Positions 50,367 to 60,048 of a stretch of 64,000 nucleotides of DNA are shown in pieces; positions within the stretch are counted from its first letter, which is position 1; each line of letters opens with the position of its first letter. The position numbers and the translations under genes are program-made. The notes under the pieces are model-generated. The model saw only the letters and a list, made by a program, of their open reading frames with translations, was not told the DNA's origin and ran no database searches. The stretch lies in the NCBI RefSeq assembly GCF_000519265.1, contig NZ_KI912608.1:1005665-1069664 (forward strand). The letters are read 5' to 3'. Origin of the DNA: Desulfonatronum lacustre DSM 10312 (GTDB lineage: Bacteria > Desulfobacterota > Desulfovibrionia > Desulfovibrionales > Desulfonatronaceae).

Positions 50367-51638
50367 TTAACTCCTCCCCACGATTTCAGCCGGATGGCAG
50401 ATTCGTCCCGCAATCGCCGTGGCCGCGGCCACGCCGGCTCCGGCCAGATAGACCTCGCTTTCCAGGCTGCCCATCCGGCCCTTGAAGTTGCGGTTGGTGG
50501 TGGCCAGGACCTTTTCACCGGAAGCCAGGATGCCCATGTGGCCGCCCAGGCAGGGGCCGCAGGTGGGCGGGCCGACAACGGCCCCGGCGTCCATGAAGAT
50601 TTCCAGCAGGCCTTCACGCAGGGCCTGCTTGTAGATCAGCGGCGTGGCCGGGAGGATGATCAGCCGCAGGCCTTTGGCCGCCTTGCGGCCCTTGAGCAGC
50701 GCGGCGGCGCGGCGCAGGTCGCTGATTCGGCCGTTGGTGCAGGAGCCGATGACCACCTGATCCACGACCACGCCCGCCACCTCTTCCACGGGCCGGACGT
50801 TGTCCGGCAGGTGTGGGCAGGCGATCTGGGGTGAAAGGCCGGAGACGTCGAAGGTCAGTTCCTGCTCATAAACCGCGCCGGGGTCGGCGGCAATGGGGGC
50901 GGCATCAGCTCGCCCGGCGGCCCGGGTATAGGCCAGAGTCTTGTCGTCCGCGGCGAACAGCCCGACCTTGCCTCCGGCCTCAATGGCCATATTGGCCATG
51001 GTCATCCGGCCTTCCACGTCCATGGCCGCGATTACCGGGCCATCAAACTCCAGGGCCTTGTAGGTGGCCCCGGCCACGCCGATCTTGCCGATGAGCAGCA
51101 GAATCAGGTCCTTGGCTTCCAGGTGCTCGGGCATGGTTCCGGTAAAGGTCGCCCGGATGGTGGGCGGGACCTTGAACCAGGTTTCGCCCAGAGCCATGGC
51201 CGCGGCCACGTCCGTGCTGCCCATGCCCGTGGCAAAGGCCCCCAACCCGCCATAGGTGCAGGTGTGGCTGTCCGCGCCCACGACCACGTCGCCCGGACCC
51301 ACCAGGCCCAGTTCCGGCAACAGGGCGTGCTCCACCCCGGATTCGCCGCCGTCGTAAAAGTGGACTACGCCCATCTTGCGGGCGAAATCCCGGACCACCT
51401 TGACCTGCTGGGCCGAGTCGATGTCCTTGTTCGGGGTAAAATGGTCGCAGACCAGGAAGACCTTTTCCGGGTCAAAAACCTTGGTCGCGCCCATGGCTTC
51501 GAAGGACTTGATGGCCAGGGGCGCGGTGATATCGTTGGCCAGGACCGAGGACAGCCGGGTCCGGACTATCTGGCCCGGGCCGGTGATCGTCTCCTCGGTG
51601 CGGCCCTGAAGAATTTTTTCAGCTAAGGTCTGGGGCAT
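50367..51638 (-). CDS. leuC: 3-isopropylmalate dehydratase large subunit
   Basis: 423 residues, ATG with GGAGGAAAAAAT. Aconitase-superfamily: cluster cysteines in [14 protein letters not shown] and [12 protein letters not shown], and [17 protein letters not shown]. The short length is that of the LeuCD type found in deltaproteobacteria and archaea. It isomerises 2- to 3-isopropylmalate. The start overlaps the end of leuA by 16 bases. Confidence 0.95.
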   Translation of the reverse strand: MPQTLAEKILQGRTEETITGPGQIVRTRLSSVLANDITAPLAIKSFEAMGATKVFDPEKVFLVCDHFTPNKDIDSAQQVKVVRDFARKMGVVHFYDGGESGVEHALLPELGLVGPGDVVVGADSHTCTYGGLGAFATGMGSTDVAAAMALGETWFKVPPTIRATFTGTMPEHLEAKDLILLLIGKIGVAGATYKALEFDGPVIAAMDVEGRMTMANMAIEAGGKVGLFAADDKTLAYTRAAGRADAAPIAADPGAVYEQELTFDVSGLSPQIACPHLPDNVRPVEEVAGVVVDQVVIGSCTNGRISDLRRAAALLKGRKAAKGLRLIILPATPLIYKQALREGLLEIFMDAGAVVGPPTCGPCLGGHMGILASGEKVLATTNRNFKGRMGSLESEVYLAGAGVAAATAIAGRICHPAEIVGRS

Positions 51639-53158
51639 ATTTTTTCCTCCATTTTTTTGGCGATGCGGTTCAGGGCGTTCAGGTAGGCCTTGGCGCTGGC
51701 CACGATGATGTCCGGATCAGCGCCCCTGCCCACGGCCGAAGCCCCCTGTTCCTCAATACGCACGGTCACCTCGCCCTGGGCGTCCGTGCCCCCGGTAATG
51801 GCGTTGACCGAGAACTGCAACAGTTTGGGATCTCGGCAGCAGAGCTTGGCAATGGTATGGAAGACCGCGTCGATGGGGCCGACGCCGAAGTCCGCCAACT
51901 GCTTCTCCTGGCCGTCCACCTCCAGCTTCATGGCCGCGGTGGGAATGGCCATGTTCCCGGAGAGCACGCTCAGGTAAAGCAGCTTGTACTTGTCCGGAAT
52001 GCGGTAGATTTCCTCCAGGACCAGAGCCTCGATGTCCTCGGTGGCGATCTGCTCCTTCTTGTCCGCCAAACGCTTCAGAGCCTGAAAGACCAGGTCCACC
52101 TGGTCCTCGTCCAGCCGGTAGCCCAGCTCCTCCAGCCGCTTCTTCAGGGCATGCCGACCGGAATGCTTGCCCAGGACCATTTCCGTGCCGGAACGGCCGA
52201 TGCTTTCCGGAGTCATGATCTCGTAGGTGGAGCGGTGCTTGAGCATCCCGTCCTGGTGGATGCCGGACTCGTGGGCAAAGGCGTTGGAGCCGACCACGGC
52301 CTTGTTCGCCGGGATGGGCCGACCGATGACCAGGGACAGCAGGCGGCAGGAGGGAAAGAGTTGCTCGGTCTTGATGGTCGTGGTCAGGTTGTAGACGTCC
52401 TTGCGCACGTTCAGGGCCATGACCACTTCTTCCAGGGCCGCGTTTCCGGCCCGCTCGCCGATCCCGCTCAGGGTCACCTCGGCCTGCCGGGCCCCGGCGC
52501 GCAAGGCCGCCAGGGTGTTGGCCACGCCCAGGCCCAAATCATTGTGGCAATGCACGCTGAATACGGCCTGGTCGCTGTTGGGCACCTTTTCCAGCAAATA
52601 GCGGATCAGGGCGCCGAACTCGTCGGGCTGGGCATACCCCACGGTGTCGGGGATGTTGATGGTCCTGGCCCCGGCGGCAATGACCCGCTCCACCACCGTG
52701 GCCAGGAAATCCCATTCGGATCGAGAGGCGTCCTCGGCGGAAAATTCCACATTGGAGGTATATTTGACCGCATGGCGCACCGCGGCCTCGGCCATCTCCA
52801 GAACCTGATCCGGAGACTTGCGCAGCTTGTACTCCATGTGCAGGGGCGAGGTGGCCAGAAAGGTGTGGATACGCGGGTTCGCCCCGTCCTTGATGGCCTC
52901 CCAGGCCCGGTCGATGTCCCCGGGCGTGGCCCGGCACAGCCCGGCCACCTGGCAGTCCTTGACCGCCCGGCTGATGGCCTGGACCGCTTCAAAGTCCCCC
53001 TGACTGGCGGCAGGAAACCCGGCCTCGATGATGTCCACGCCCAAAATTTCCAACTGCCGGGCCAGCCGGATTTTTTCCGGCATGCTCATGGTCGCGCCGG
53101 GCGACTGCTCGCCGTCGCGCAAGGTGGTATCGAAGAAAAGTACTCGTGAATCGCTCAT
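51623..53158 (-). CDS. leuA: 2-isopropylmalate synthase
   Basis: 511 residues. HMGL-like TIM barrel with FFDTTLRDGEQSPGATM, VFSVHCHNDLGLGVANTL and GIGERAGNAALEEV, and a C-terminal allosteric leucine-binding domain (GPIDAVFHTIAKLC, VNAITGGTDAQGEVTVRIEE). First enzyme of leucine synthesis. It is the first gene of leuA-leuC-leuD, preceded by a repeat element rather than an obvious leader. Confidence 0.96.
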   Translation of the reverse strand: MSDSRVLFFDTTLRDGEQSPGATMSMPEKIRLARQLEILGVDIIEAGFPAASQGDFEAVQAISRAVKDCQVAGLCRATPGDIDRAWEAIKDGANPRIHTFLATSPLHMEYKLRKSPDQVLEMAEAAVRHAVKYTSNVEFSAEDASRSEWDFLATVVERVIAAGARTINIPDTVGYAQPDEFGALIRYLLEKVPNSDQAVFSVHCHNDLGLGVANTLAALRAGARQAEVTLSGIGERAGNAALEEVVMALNVRKDVYNLTTTIKTEQLFPSCRLLSLVIGRPIPANKAVVGSNAFAHESGIHQDGMLKHRSTYEIMTPESIGRSGTEMVLGKHSGRHALKKRLEELGYRLDEDQVDLVFQALKRLADKKEQIATEDIEALVLEEIYRIPDKYKLLYLSVLSGNMAIPTAAMKLEVDGQEKQLADFGVGPIDAVFHTIAKLCCRDPKLLQFSVNAITGGTDAQGEVTVRIEEQGASAVGRGADPDIIVASAKAYLNALNRIAKKMEEKICPRP

Positions 53159-53230
53159 GATATCCTCGGTATGTTAATGATAGAGTTGATTTCATTCGGT
53201 TCGAGCTGACGCAAGCAGGAAACGGTTTTA

Positions 53231-53521
53231 AACCGCCCGCTCCCTCTGGTCGCTCAAGACGCCAGGGGCACCAAGAAAACATTTTGAAAGCGCAGGAAAG
53301 ATGCGCTTTCAAAAAAGTTGCTTCACCTCTGACGGGGTGTAAAAATCATGCGTTTGATAAGCCTAATCGCACAGTGGACAATGTCTTTCCCAATCGCATT
53401 GACGTCCATTCTATCGTTCCTTTGTCGCCGACAGGCGTGGAGCTTTCGGCTACCGCATCTTTCCAGCGGAAACCGAAAAATCTTCTTGGCGTCCCCCGTG
53501 CCTTGAGCGTAGCGGGCGGTT
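53231..53521. repeat. Inverted-repeat element E2 (AACCGCCCGCT ends)
   Basis: Ends AACCGCCCGCT (53231-53241) and AGCGGGCGGTT (53511-53521) are exact inverted copies. Inside: GGTCGCTCAAGACGC against GTGCCTTGAGCG, and the hairpin TTTTGAAAGCGC...GCGCTTTCAAAA (about 53281-53314). It fills the gap between leuA and pssA with no supported gene. Confidence 0.65.
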
Positions 53522-53636
53522 AGTATTTCAGAGGCTACAAATCTGCGCTCATTTTCGGAACACCATCGCGTCACCGCGAACTGTTCACGAAGCAAGGAGA
53601 GAAATCAAGAAAAACTATGAGGGGGTGGGGGGTTGG

Positions 53637-54398
53637 TTACGGGAGTTCATGAGGGGACTCCCGTAGCAGACGGACTTTGCGATAAGGTAGAATCAGGAAG
53701 GAGAGGACCAACCCGGAAATCAGGTAGGTCAGAAAAAACAGGAATCCCAAAACCTTGGGTTCGGAAGCGATGACCACGAAGATCAGCATGGCCGCCACGG
53801 TGGTCCGGAACGGATGGCTGCGAATACCGTCGAATTCTTTCAAAGACGGATAACGCACCCGACTGACCATCAAAAAGGAAAGCATGTACACCAAAACCAG
53901 GGTGATCGTGCCGTACTTGTCTTCGAGAAGGGCCGGGGATTGGGTGCTGAACAGGACCAGGGTAGCAAGGACGCAGGCCGCGGCGGGAATGGGAAGGCCG
54001 ATGAAGTATTTCTGGGAGATCTTTCCGGATTGAACGTTGAACCTGGCCAGCCGCAACGCGCCGCAGGCCACGATCAGGAAGGAGGCCAGCAAGCCAAGAC
54101 GTCCGAATTCCTGCAACTGCCACATGTAGACCATGATCGCCGGGGCCACGCCGAAAGCGACCAGGTCGGCCAGAGAGTCCAGCTGGACGCCGAACTCGCT
54201 GGTGGAGTGGGTCAGGCGGGCGACCATTCCGTCCATGCCGTCCAGAACACAACTGACCAAAATGGCCAGGGCGCTATACAAGAACTGCCCTTCAATGGCC
54301 CAGATGATCGCCAGAAAGCCGGAGAACAGGCTGGCGGTGGTGAAGAGGTTGGGGAGGAGGTAGACTCCTTTACAGATGGGCTGATTCGGACGGTTCAC
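53637..54398 (-). CDS. pssA: CDP-diacylglycerol-serine phosphatidyltransferase
   Basis: 253 residues from GTG 54398, which overlaps the psd stop (GTGA). The CDP-alcohol motif is complete: DGMVARLTHSTSEFGVQLD with the following SLAD. About seven membrane spans follow. It makes phosphatidylserine for the downstream decarboxylase encoded by psd in the same operon. The longer ORF from 54482 is rejected. Confidence 0.95.
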   Translation of the reverse strand: MNRPNQPICKGVYLLPNLFTTASLFSGFLAIIWAIEGQFLYSALAILVSCVLDGMDGMVARLTHSTSEFGVQLDSLADLVAFGVAPAIMVYMWQLQEFGRLGLLASFLIVACGALRLARFNVQSGKISQKYFIGLPIPAAACVLATLVLFSTQSPALLEDKYGTITLVLVYMLSFLMVSRVRYPSLKEFDGIRSHPFRTTVAAMLIFVVIASEPKVLGFLFFLTYLISGLVLSFLILPYRKVRLLRESPHELP

Positions 54399-55063
54399 GA
54401 GGACTCGGTGGTGTTGGTTTGGGCTTTCAGCTTGGCCATGGCCGTCAGGCCGGCGCAGGTTTGTTGCTGTTTCGTTACGCAAACTTCATAAGCATCCGGG
54501 AGGTAAAGGTCAACCCTGGAGCCGAATTTAATCAATCCAACACGCTGCCCGCGCCGCACGTCGTCGCCCTCTTCAGCCCAGCAAACAATCCGTCGGGCCA
54601 CCAAGCCCGCTATCTGAACCACGGTCCAGCCATGGCCGTGCTCGTCCACGATCCGAAACTGATTGCGCTCGTTGTCCTCGGAGGCCTTGTCCAAGGCCGC
54701 GTTCAGGAATTTTCCGGGAAAATAGGTGATCCTTTCCACCCGCCCGGTCACCGGAGTCCGGTTCACATGTACGTTGAACACGTTCATGAAGATGGAGACC
54801 TTTGTCCGCACCTGGCCCGTGGCCGGATCGACGGCGGGGCCGATGAAGACGATCTTGCCGTCCGCCGGTGCCACGGCAAGGCCCGGTTCCTGGGGCGTGA
54901 CCCGCTCCGGGTCACGGAAAAAGTTCAAGGTCAGGATCGTCAGGATCAGGGCGATTACAGCAGGAACTCCCCAGCCGAGAACGGCCAGGATCAATGTCAC
55001 GAAGGCCCCCAGTCCGATATACGGCAGGCCCTCTTTGGCGAGCCCGGGCGAAGATTGGCGCAT
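54395..55063 (-). CDS. psd: Phosphatidylserine decarboxylase proenzyme
   Basis: 222 residues, short prokaryotic form. One N-terminal membrane segment (FVTLILAVLGWGVPAVIALI), NFFRDPER, VSIFMNVFNVHVNR, and the self-cleavage site LIKFGSRVDLYLP (Gly181-Ser182), which yields the pyruvoyl group. It produces phosphatidylethanolamine and is coupled to pssA. Confidence 0.95.
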   Translation of the reverse strand: MRQSSPGLAKEGLPYIGLGAFVTLILAVLGWGVPAVIALILTILTLNFFRDPERVTPQEPGLAVAPADGKIVFIGPAVDPATGQVRTKVSIFMNVFNVHVNRTPVTGRVERITYFPGKFLNAALDKASEDNERNQFRIVDEHGHGWTVVQIAGLVARRIVCWAEEGDDVRRGQRVGLIKFGSRVDLYLPDAYEVCVTKQQQTCAGLTAMAKLKAQTNTTESS

Positions 55064-55152
55064 TTCAGTGCTCCTTATTGTCAGGATTATCAGATCAAGG
55101 TTTCAGGTTGAAAAATCCGTGGGATCGCCGCCACCAGTGGGGCATGGCTTGG

Positions 55153-56856
55153 TCAGTCTCCATTGGTAAATGACCCCATGAAACACTGCTCCGCCTCGGC
55201 ATTGCCGATCATGATCAATTCCGTGTCAGGTTCAATAGAGCTGCCTGGCGAGGGGTTGATGTTCAGTTGGCCCTTGTTGTCGATGGCGATCACGTTGCAA
55301 CCGGTCTTCTGACGGATATTGCTTTGCTCCAAGGTTTTTCCGACCAGTTTTTTGGGCGCGCGCAACTTGAAGATGTTCAGCCCTTCGGAGACCATCAAGG
55401 TGTTGTCCTGCAACAGGTAGTTCGTAATGCTGGTCACGCCCAGGGAGGCGTAGGACATCACCAGGTCGGCTCCGGCCCGGTGCAGCTTGGAAATATTTCG
55501 ATCCAACGTGGCGCGGGTGATGATCTGAATGTCCGGCCGGAGGCGACGACAATAAATGGTAAGGTAGATGTTCATGTCGTCGTCATGCGTGGTCACGATC
55601 ACCGCGGGCGCGGTGTCGATGCCCGCCTTGCGCAGGGTGTCCAGGTCCGCGGCGCTGCCGTGGACGTACTCGTCTTCCCGGCCCTTGATGGCGCGAATGT
55701 TTTTTTCCACGATCTTATAAGCCACCCCGCGGGCCTTGAGCGTATCCGCCGCGGCCCTGCCGACCCGTCCGCCGCCCAAAATCAGTACCGGCGCCTCGCT
55801 GGTCGCGTAGCCGCCGAATGTTTCGTCATACACGGCCAGCTGCTGATCCGAGCCTGCCAGGACAAGGACAGTAGAGGCGGAAATCATGGTATCCGGTAAG
55901 GGCACCTTGTACTTGCCCCGCTCCCAGACCCCGGCCACGGTGATCCCGGTCAGCTCCCGCAACCGGCTTTCCAGAATGGTCTTGCCCTCCAACGAACTGC
56001 GCATGGCCGGGACTTCGGCGATGAGCAGATCATCGAACCGACCGATGATGTTCGCCCGCATGCTCACGCCCAGGACCCGTCGGGCCAGGGACTGTCCGAG
56101 CATCTTGGTGAACTGGTAGACGTGGCTGCTGCCGGCCAGTTCAAGAATATCCACGGAATCGTCATCCGAGGCGTTGGATACGATGGGCGTTTTTTCGCAC
56201 AGTTCACGCAGGGTATAGACGATGTTGGTGTTGATCTTGTCCTCAGTGTGATTCACCACGATCAAGGCCGCCTTGTCGGCCTGAATCCGGCGGTACGTCT
56301 CAATATCGTCCAGTTCGCCGAGCACGACCTTGAAGCCCTGCTCATGCAAACCCTGGGCGTCTTGCTGATCGCCGACAACCAGATAACTGGTCCGCCCGTA
56401 CTGCTTCAGCTTGCCCACCAGGCTCAAACAGATCGGATCGATACCCACGATGATCACGTGGTTCGCCGTGTCCTCGGGCAGGGTGCGAATGGTCCGTGAC
56501 TTGGACTGGGCTTCAAGCCAGGGAGCGTAAAAAAACTGGATGAAAGTGAACGGCAGCATCACCAGCAGAAAAACCACGCCGGAAAGCAGAACCACAAGGG
56601 AAAATATCAGCCCTAAATCCGTATGGAAGATGATGTCCCCGAACCCCAGAGTGCTCATGGTGACCAACGTCCAGTAGACGCCGGCCACCCAGGAATAGGA
56701 GCGCCCCTCGTGGTGGACCATGATCACATGGAACAGAATGCTGTAAACCGTGACCAATGTCAGCAGGACCACGATGAACTTCAACAGAATCCGCAAGTCC
56801 CGCTTGGCCTTGTTTGTTTGAAGCAGGGCGATGATCTGGGAGGGAAGATACTTCAT
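55153..56856 (-). CDS. Potassium channel with two RCK domains
   Basis: 567 residues. Two membrane helices (about 23-45 and 82-108) flank a pore loop YWTLVTMSTLGFGDIIF with a GFGD filter instead of GYGD. The first RCK is at about 120-260 (NHVIIVGIDPICLSLVGKL) and the second at about 345-480 (PVLILGGGRVGRAAADTL). TrkA-C modules lie after each (about 280-340 and 485-560). It is a cytosolic-ligand-gated K+ channel, not a Trk transporter. The F in the filter is seen in some bacterial channels. Confidence 0.9.
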   Translation of the reverse strand: MKYLPSQIIALLQTNKAKRDLRILLKFIVVLLTLVTVYSILFHVIMVHHEGRSYSWVAGVYWTLVTMSTLGFGDIIFHTDLGLIFSLVVLLSGVVFLLVMLPFTFIQFFYAPWLEAQSKSRTIRTLPEDTANHVIIVGIDPICLSLVGKLKQYGRTSYLVVGDQQDAQGLHEQGFKVVLGELDDIETYRRIQADKAALIVVNHTEDKINTNIVYTLRELCEKTPIVSNASDDDSVDILELAGSSHVYQFTKMLGQSLARRVLGVSMRANIIGRFDDLLIAEVPAMRSSLEGKTILESRLRELTGITVAGVWERGKYKVPLPDTMISASTVLVLAGSDQQLAVYDETFGGYATSEAPVLILGGGRVGRAAADTLKARGVAYKIVEKNIRAIKGREDEYVHGSAADLDTLRKAGIDTAPAVIVTTHDDDMNIYLTIYCRRLRPDIQIITRATLDRNISKLHRAGADLVMSYASLGVTSITNYLLQDNTLMVSEGLNIFKLRAPKKLVGKTLEQSNIRQKTGCNVIAIDNKGQLNINPSPGSSIEPDTELIMIGNAEAEQCFMGSFTNGD

Positions 56857-56893
56857 AAGAGAGTGAAAAATTCAGGATTCATGACAGGGGGAG

Positions 56894-57322
56894 CTAATCC
56901 AGGATGAAAAACCGCACCACGTTGAGTCCGGTCCAGATCTGAACCAAGGCCAGGAACAGCACGACGGCGTTGTTCACCCCGTGCAGAACAGGCAGTCTTT
57001 TATACTTTCCCTTCTGCCTGTCCAGCAGCAGCCCGCTGACCAGGCCGAAGATCATCAGCGGCCCCAAGGCCAGGCCGATCCAGTAATGGTGCTGGGTATA
57101 GCCGATTCCTCCCCAGAAATACGCCGTGACCGCCGCGCCGCCGATCAAGCCGACCAGAAGAGCCGTCAGCGTGATCAGTCCGAGGGATACATGGCGTTTC
57201 CAGAGAAATGCCGCCTTTTTCCCGGAGAAAGCGGCCAGGAGTCGCGGCCATCCCAGGTAAAAAACATACACGGCGAGAATGGTCGCCGCAAACTGCCAAA
57301 GCGGATGAATGTAGTAGACCAT
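56894..57322 (-). CDS. DUF4079-like membrane protein
   Basis: 142 residues from ATG 57322 with GAGGTG upstream. Four hydrophobic helices with histidines suited to heme binding (YYIHPLWQF, WKRHVSLGLI, YTQHHYWIGLA, VLHGVNNAVV) resemble the DUF4079/cytochrome b561-like fold. It is divergent from the heme gene cluster, which fits a heme protein, but no function is known. Confidence 0.7.
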   Translation of the reverse strand: MVYYIHPLWQFAATILAVYVFYLGWPRLLAAFSGKKAAFLWKRHVSLGLITLTALLVGLIGGAAVTAYFWGGIGYTQHHYWIGLALGPLMIFGLVSGLLLDRQKGKYKRLPVLHGVNNAVVLFLALVQIWTGLNVVRFFILD

Positions 57323-57574
57323 GAGGCACCTCGATGGTTGTTTTCGCTGAGCTTTTTCCGACACAAGCACGGACGAGCGCGGGAAGAAGGTCGTGGAGAC
57401 GAGGACAATCCGGCGAAGACCGGGAAAATCTCAACTCACTCGGGCCTTGTCAAGGCGATTGTTTGGCCTTATCCACAATCCACTTCGCGCACGGGCAGTT
57501 TTTGCCTTCCGAAGTAAAATGACCTATATTTTCTTTTTGCATTTTTATTGCCACCCATCTTTGAAGAGGAAACC

Positions 57575-58768
57575 ATGATCGGTATATCAAAACTCTATTG
57601 CGGAACGATTGAGCCGTCCGACGCACTGCGTTACGGTCGGCATTCCGGCAAGCTGCCCTCGCATCTGCTCCAATTCTCCCAGGACAAAAAGCCCGTGGTG
57701 GTCTGGAACATGACCCGGCGCTGCAACCTGAAATGCGTCCACTGTTACGCCCAGGCCGTGGATCCCGACGGCACGGACGAAATCTCCACGGCCCAGGCCA
57801 AGACCATGATCGACGACCTGGCCGCCTTCGGCTCGCCGGTAATGCTCTTTTCCGGCGGCGAACCCCTGGTACGCAAAGATCTGGTGGAACTGGCCCATTA
57901 CTCCGTATCCAAGGGCATGCGCGCCGTGATCTCCACCAACGGCACCCTGATCACCAAGCAAAAGGCCAAGGAACTCAAGGACGTCGGCCTGTCCTACGTG
58001 GGCATCTCCCTGGACGGCGGCGAGGAGGTCCATGACCGCTTCCGCGGCGTGACCGGATCGTACAAGAAAGCCCTGGAAGGCATCTCCAACTGTCAGGCCG
58101 AGGGGCTGAAGGTCGGCCTGCGATTCACCATCAATAAGCGCAATGTCCAGGAAGTGCCGGTTCTTTTCGACCTGATAAAGGATCTGGAAGTCCCGCGGAT
58201 CTGTTTTTATCACCTGGTCTACTCCGGCCGCGGGTCGGACCTGATGAACGAGGACCTGGATCACGGCCAGACCCGGGAAGTGGTCCATCAGATCATTGAT
58301 CGCACCAAGGCCCTGTTCGACGCCGGGATGCCCAAGGAAGTCCTGACCGTGGACAACCACGCGGACGGGCCGTTGATCTACCTGCGCCTGCTCCAGGAAG
58401 ACCCTAAGCGGGCCGAGGAAGTCCGGGAACTGCTCTCCTTCAACGAGGGCAACAATTCCGGTCGGGGCATCGGTTGCATCTCCTGGGACGGCCAGGTCCA
58501 CGCCGACCAGTTCTGGCGCAACCACACCTTCGGCAATGTCCTGGAACGCCCGTTCTCCGAAATCTGGATGGACCCGAATATCGCATTGCTGGCCAAACTG
58601 AAGGACAAGAAGGCCCACGTCACCGGACGGTGCACGACCTGCCGCTTCCTGAGCGTCTGCGGCGGCAACTTCCGCGCCCGTTCCGAAGCCTTTCACGGCG
58701 ACATCTGGGCCCCGGACCCGGCCTGCTATCTGACGGACGAGGAAATTGCCGGACCGGCCATTGCGTAA
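57575..58768 (+). CDS. ahbC: 12,18-didecarboxysiroheme deacetylase
   Basis: 397 residues from ATG 57575, with GAAGAGGAAA upstream. Radical SAM cluster in TRRCNLKCVHCYA and a C-terminal SPASM-type cysteine set (GCISWDG, CTTCRFLSVCGGN). It removes acetate side chains from didecarboxysiroheme to give Fe-coproporphyrin in the siroheme-dependent heme pathway of sulfate reducers and archaea. hemB, ahbD and a siroheme decarboxylase subunit follow. Confidence 0.85.
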   Translation: MIGISKLYCGTIEPSDALRYGRHSGKLPSHLLQFSQDKKPVVVWNMTRRCNLKCVHCYAQAVDPDGTDEISTAQAKTMIDDLAAFGSPVMLFSGGEPLVRKDLVELAHYSVSKGMRAVISTNGTLITKQKAKELKDVGLSYVGISLDGGEEVHDRFRGVTGSYKKALEGISNCQAEGLKVGLRFTINKRNVQEVPVLFDLIKDLEVPRICFYHLVYSGRGSDLMNEDLDHGQTREVVHQIIDRTKALFDAGMPKEVLTVDNHADGPLIYLRLLQEDPKRAEEVRELLSFNEGNNSGRGIGCISWDGQVHADQFWRNHTFGNVLERPFSEIWMDPNIALLAKLKDKKAHVTGRCTTCRFLSVCGGNFRARSEAFHGDIWAPDPACYLTDEEIAGPAIA

Positions 58769-58777
58769 CGTCGCGCC

Positions 58778-59326
58778 ATGTCTCCACTTAAAGCCGAACA
58801 TCTTCCCCACTACACCTATGCGGATTATGCGCAGTGGGAAGGCCGCTGGGAATTGATTCACGGCGTGGCGTTCGCCATGGCTCCGGCGCCAAGCCCGCGT
58901 CACCAGATGGTCAGCCAGAAGATCGCCGCGGAGTTGGAGCGCTGCCTGTCCACCTGTCCGCAATGCCATGCCCTGCTCCCCGTGGACTGGAGAATTGCCG
59001 ACGATATTGTCGTGCAACCGGACAACCTGGTGATCTGCCACGAACCAGAAGGCCCGTATCTCACCCAGGCCCCGCACCTGATTTTTGAAGTCCTCTCCCC
59101 CTCCACGGCGCTGAAGGACAGGAACATCAAGTACGAGTTGTATGAAAGAGCGGGAGTCCTTTACTACTGCCTGATCGACCCGCAAATAAACCAGGCAACG
59201 ATATACAAGCTGGTCAACGGAAGATACGTCAAGGAAGCGACCATTTCAAAAGAAAACCTTGATTTCGAATGGGAGGGCTGCCGCCTGCCCTTCAACTTTT
59301 CAACTATCTGGGTCGAAGCAGCTTAA
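58778..59326 (+). CDS. Uma2-family (DUF820) protein
   Basis: 182 residues. YTYADYAQWEGRWELIHGV, IVVQPDNLVICHE and LIFEVLSPSTALKDRNIKYE match the nuclease-like Uma2 fold (Asp and Glu-x-(L)). It starts 9 bases after ahbC and lies inside the heme gene cluster without a known link to it. Confidence 0.85.
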   Translation: MSPLKAEHLPHYTYADYAQWEGRWELIHGVAFAMAPAPSPRHQMVSQKIAAELERCLSTCPQCHALLPVDWRIADDIVVQPDNLVICHEPEGPYLTQAPHLIFEVLSPSTALKDRNIKYELYERAGVLYYCLIDPQINQATIYKLVNGRYVKEATISKENLDFEWEGCRLPFNFSTIWVEAA

Positions 59327-59336
59327 GAGAAACTAC

Positions 59337-59648
59337 ATGCCAGTGTTCAACTCTGAATCCCGCGAGAACGTTCGGAAAAATCTCGTAACTTCTCTGTCGC
59401 CGGAACCGGAAGTACGACGAATTGTCGTGTTCGGGTCTTTTTTGTCCGCAACAGAGCCAGCTGACGTCGATGTGGCCGTGTTTCAGGACAGCAACGAAGG
59501 GTATCTCCAACTGGCCATGAAATATAGGCGACTGACTCGTGAAATCGCGAAAACGATTGCCCTGGACATCCTGCCGCTCAAGGAATCTCATTACCCGAGT
59601 GCTGTTCCGTTAAGCATTACCGAAGGCCAAGTGATATATGAGAGGTAG
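59337..59648 (+). CDS. MNT-domain nucleotidyltransferase antitoxin
   Basis: 103 residues, ATG 59337 with AAGAGAAAC upstream. The minimal nucleotidyltransferase motif VVFGSFLSATEPADVDVAVF (Gly33-Ser34, Asp43, Asp45) is intact. In known pairs the MNT protein AMPylates or otherwise inactivates the HEPN partner. Its end overlaps the HEPN gene by 11 bases. Confidence 0.85.
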   Translation: MPVFNSESRENVRKNLVTSLSPEPEVRRIVVFGSFLSATEPADVDVAVFQDSNEGYLQLAMKYRRLTREIAKTIALDILPLKESHYPSAVPLSITEGQVIYER

Positions 59649-60027
59649 ATCGAGTCAATGGGTTGCCTTCGCGGACGAAAACTTGTCCGCCGCCCGCTTG
59701 CTGCTTGACCATCTCCTCCTGAACGCATGTTTGCATAACATTCAGCAAGCGGTTGAAAAATATCTCAAGGCAATATTGATTCACTTTGAGAAGCCGTTCA
59801 AGAAAACACACAGCATTCGGGAACTGATCATCATCCTGTCGCGTCATGATATCCACATCGAAATCAGCGAAGATGACGTAGATTTTTTGGATTCGATCTA
59901 CCTCCCGTCAAAGTATCCCCTTGGGAGTGCGCTTCCTGATTTTTACCCCGATGAAGCAATCTGTAAAAACGCTCTGACCGTTGCGGAACATATCCAGGCA
60001 CAGTTTTTTCAAATAACTGCACCGTAA
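59638..60027 (+). CDS. HEPN-domain toxin partner of the MNT protein
   Basis: 129 residues. QWVAFADENLSAARLLLDH, then CLHNIQQAVEKYLKAIL and KKTHSIRELIIIL, the standard HEPN (PF05168-type) architecture. An Rx4H pair is not clearly visible, as in many members of this subfamily. The overlap with the MNT gene supports a two-gene system. Confidence 0.85.
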   Translation: MRGRSSQWVAFADENLSAARLLLDHLLLNACLHNIQQAVEKYLKAILIHFEKPFKKTHSIRELIIILSRHDIHIEISEDDVDFLDSIYLPSKYPLGSALPDFYPDEAICKNALTVAEHIQAQFFQITAP

Positions 60028-60048
60028 ACAGGATCGAGAATTAATCCC

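Noticed and set aside
50868-53149. Long plus-strand ORFs opposite leuA and leuC
   Set aside because: Antisense shadows in the leu operon; no motif supports them.
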